Positions 63,801 to 64,000 of a stretch of 64,000 nucleotides of DNA are shown piece after piece. The stretch is from Porphyra umbilicalis (lineage: Eukaryota; Rhodophyta; Bangiophyceae; Bangiales; Bangiaceae): the NCBI GenBank assembly GCA_002049455.2, contig KV918786.1, positions 62,001-126,000 of the forward strand. The letters run 5' to 3'. How positions within the stretch are numbered: the first letter of the stretch is position 1; each line of letters begins with the position of its first letter. The notes under the pieces were generated by a model, which did no database searches, was not told the DNA's origin, and saw only the letters and a program-made list of their open reading frames with translations. The position numbers and the translations under genes are program-made.

Positions 63801-64000
63801 TGTCCTCGGCCGCGACTGGTCGATTCAAAGACTGGGAGCGAGAGGACTTGACCGCCAACCTGACCTGAGGTCAGTCCACAATGATACCAAAGGCAGGCAA
63901 ATGCGCGCAGCCATCCGGCCATCCGCATCAACTGTGTCGGCTGGAGTTCTCCGATCTGGTTAGGACATCATTTCAACTGCATCTCAAGCGTTAGGGTGGG

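Noticed and set aside
1-64000. tRNA, rRNA or other structured RNA genes
   Set aside because: I scanned by eye for T-loop (GGTTCGAATCC-like) and rRNA core sequences on both strands and found none. A covariance-model search would be needed to exclude small RNAs.

Overview
The window looks like nuclear DNA of a GC-rich, transposon-laden eukaryote, most likely an alga; a bangiophyte red alga (Porphyra/Pyropia type) is my best guess, from very GC-rich genes full of Ala/Gly/Pro runs, GT-AG introns and the gene families present. It is not bacterial: there are no operons or Shine-Dalgarno-led gene strings, introns are clear, and many genes are mobile-element genes. The species is inference only.

Two kinds of DNA alternate. 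GC-rich islands (about 1-14 kb, 32.7-34.6 kb and 37.4-42.1 kb) carry host genes: a MIA40-type import oxidoreductase (minus strand, 171-959) divergent from a copper-transporting P1B ATPase (1714-4762), a C2H2 zinc-finger gene (8775-9455), an ankyrin-repeat gene (32795-34560) and two long Ala-rich helical genes. A six-exon secreted S1 serine protease (14605-16442) can be modelled to the base. AT-richer DNA between and after the islands holds mobile-element genes and remnants: a TIR element (10260-11279), degenerate TNP2/Plavaka-like transposases (20917-22744, 47626-51896, probably 62940-63800), Ty3-like and Ty1-like fragments, a Tc1/mariner remnant (about 61700-62150), and a two-exon kinase-like gene (35296-37395).

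The most striking region is 47.6-58.9 kb. A TNP2-like transposase gene is split by a 1,312-bp element with about 50-bp terminal inverted repeats and a TA target duplication; reading across the empty site keeps the frame. Beside it, on the minus strand, lies a decayed module: a Ulp1-like protease fold that lacks recognisable catalytic residues, a 2.1-kb in-frame repeat array (main period 273 bp), then a JmjC dioxygenase domain with its iron ligands intact but broken by a stop codon and a frameshift, and a Cys-rich tail. A palindrome-rich tandem array lies upstream.

Many host genes need a one-base shift exactly at a C or G homopolymer. Either this assembly has homopolymer indel errors or several genes are decayed. 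Because GC-rich non-coding frames stay open by chance, many long open frames here are not genes, and I have kept confidence low where neither a domain nor splice logic supports a call.
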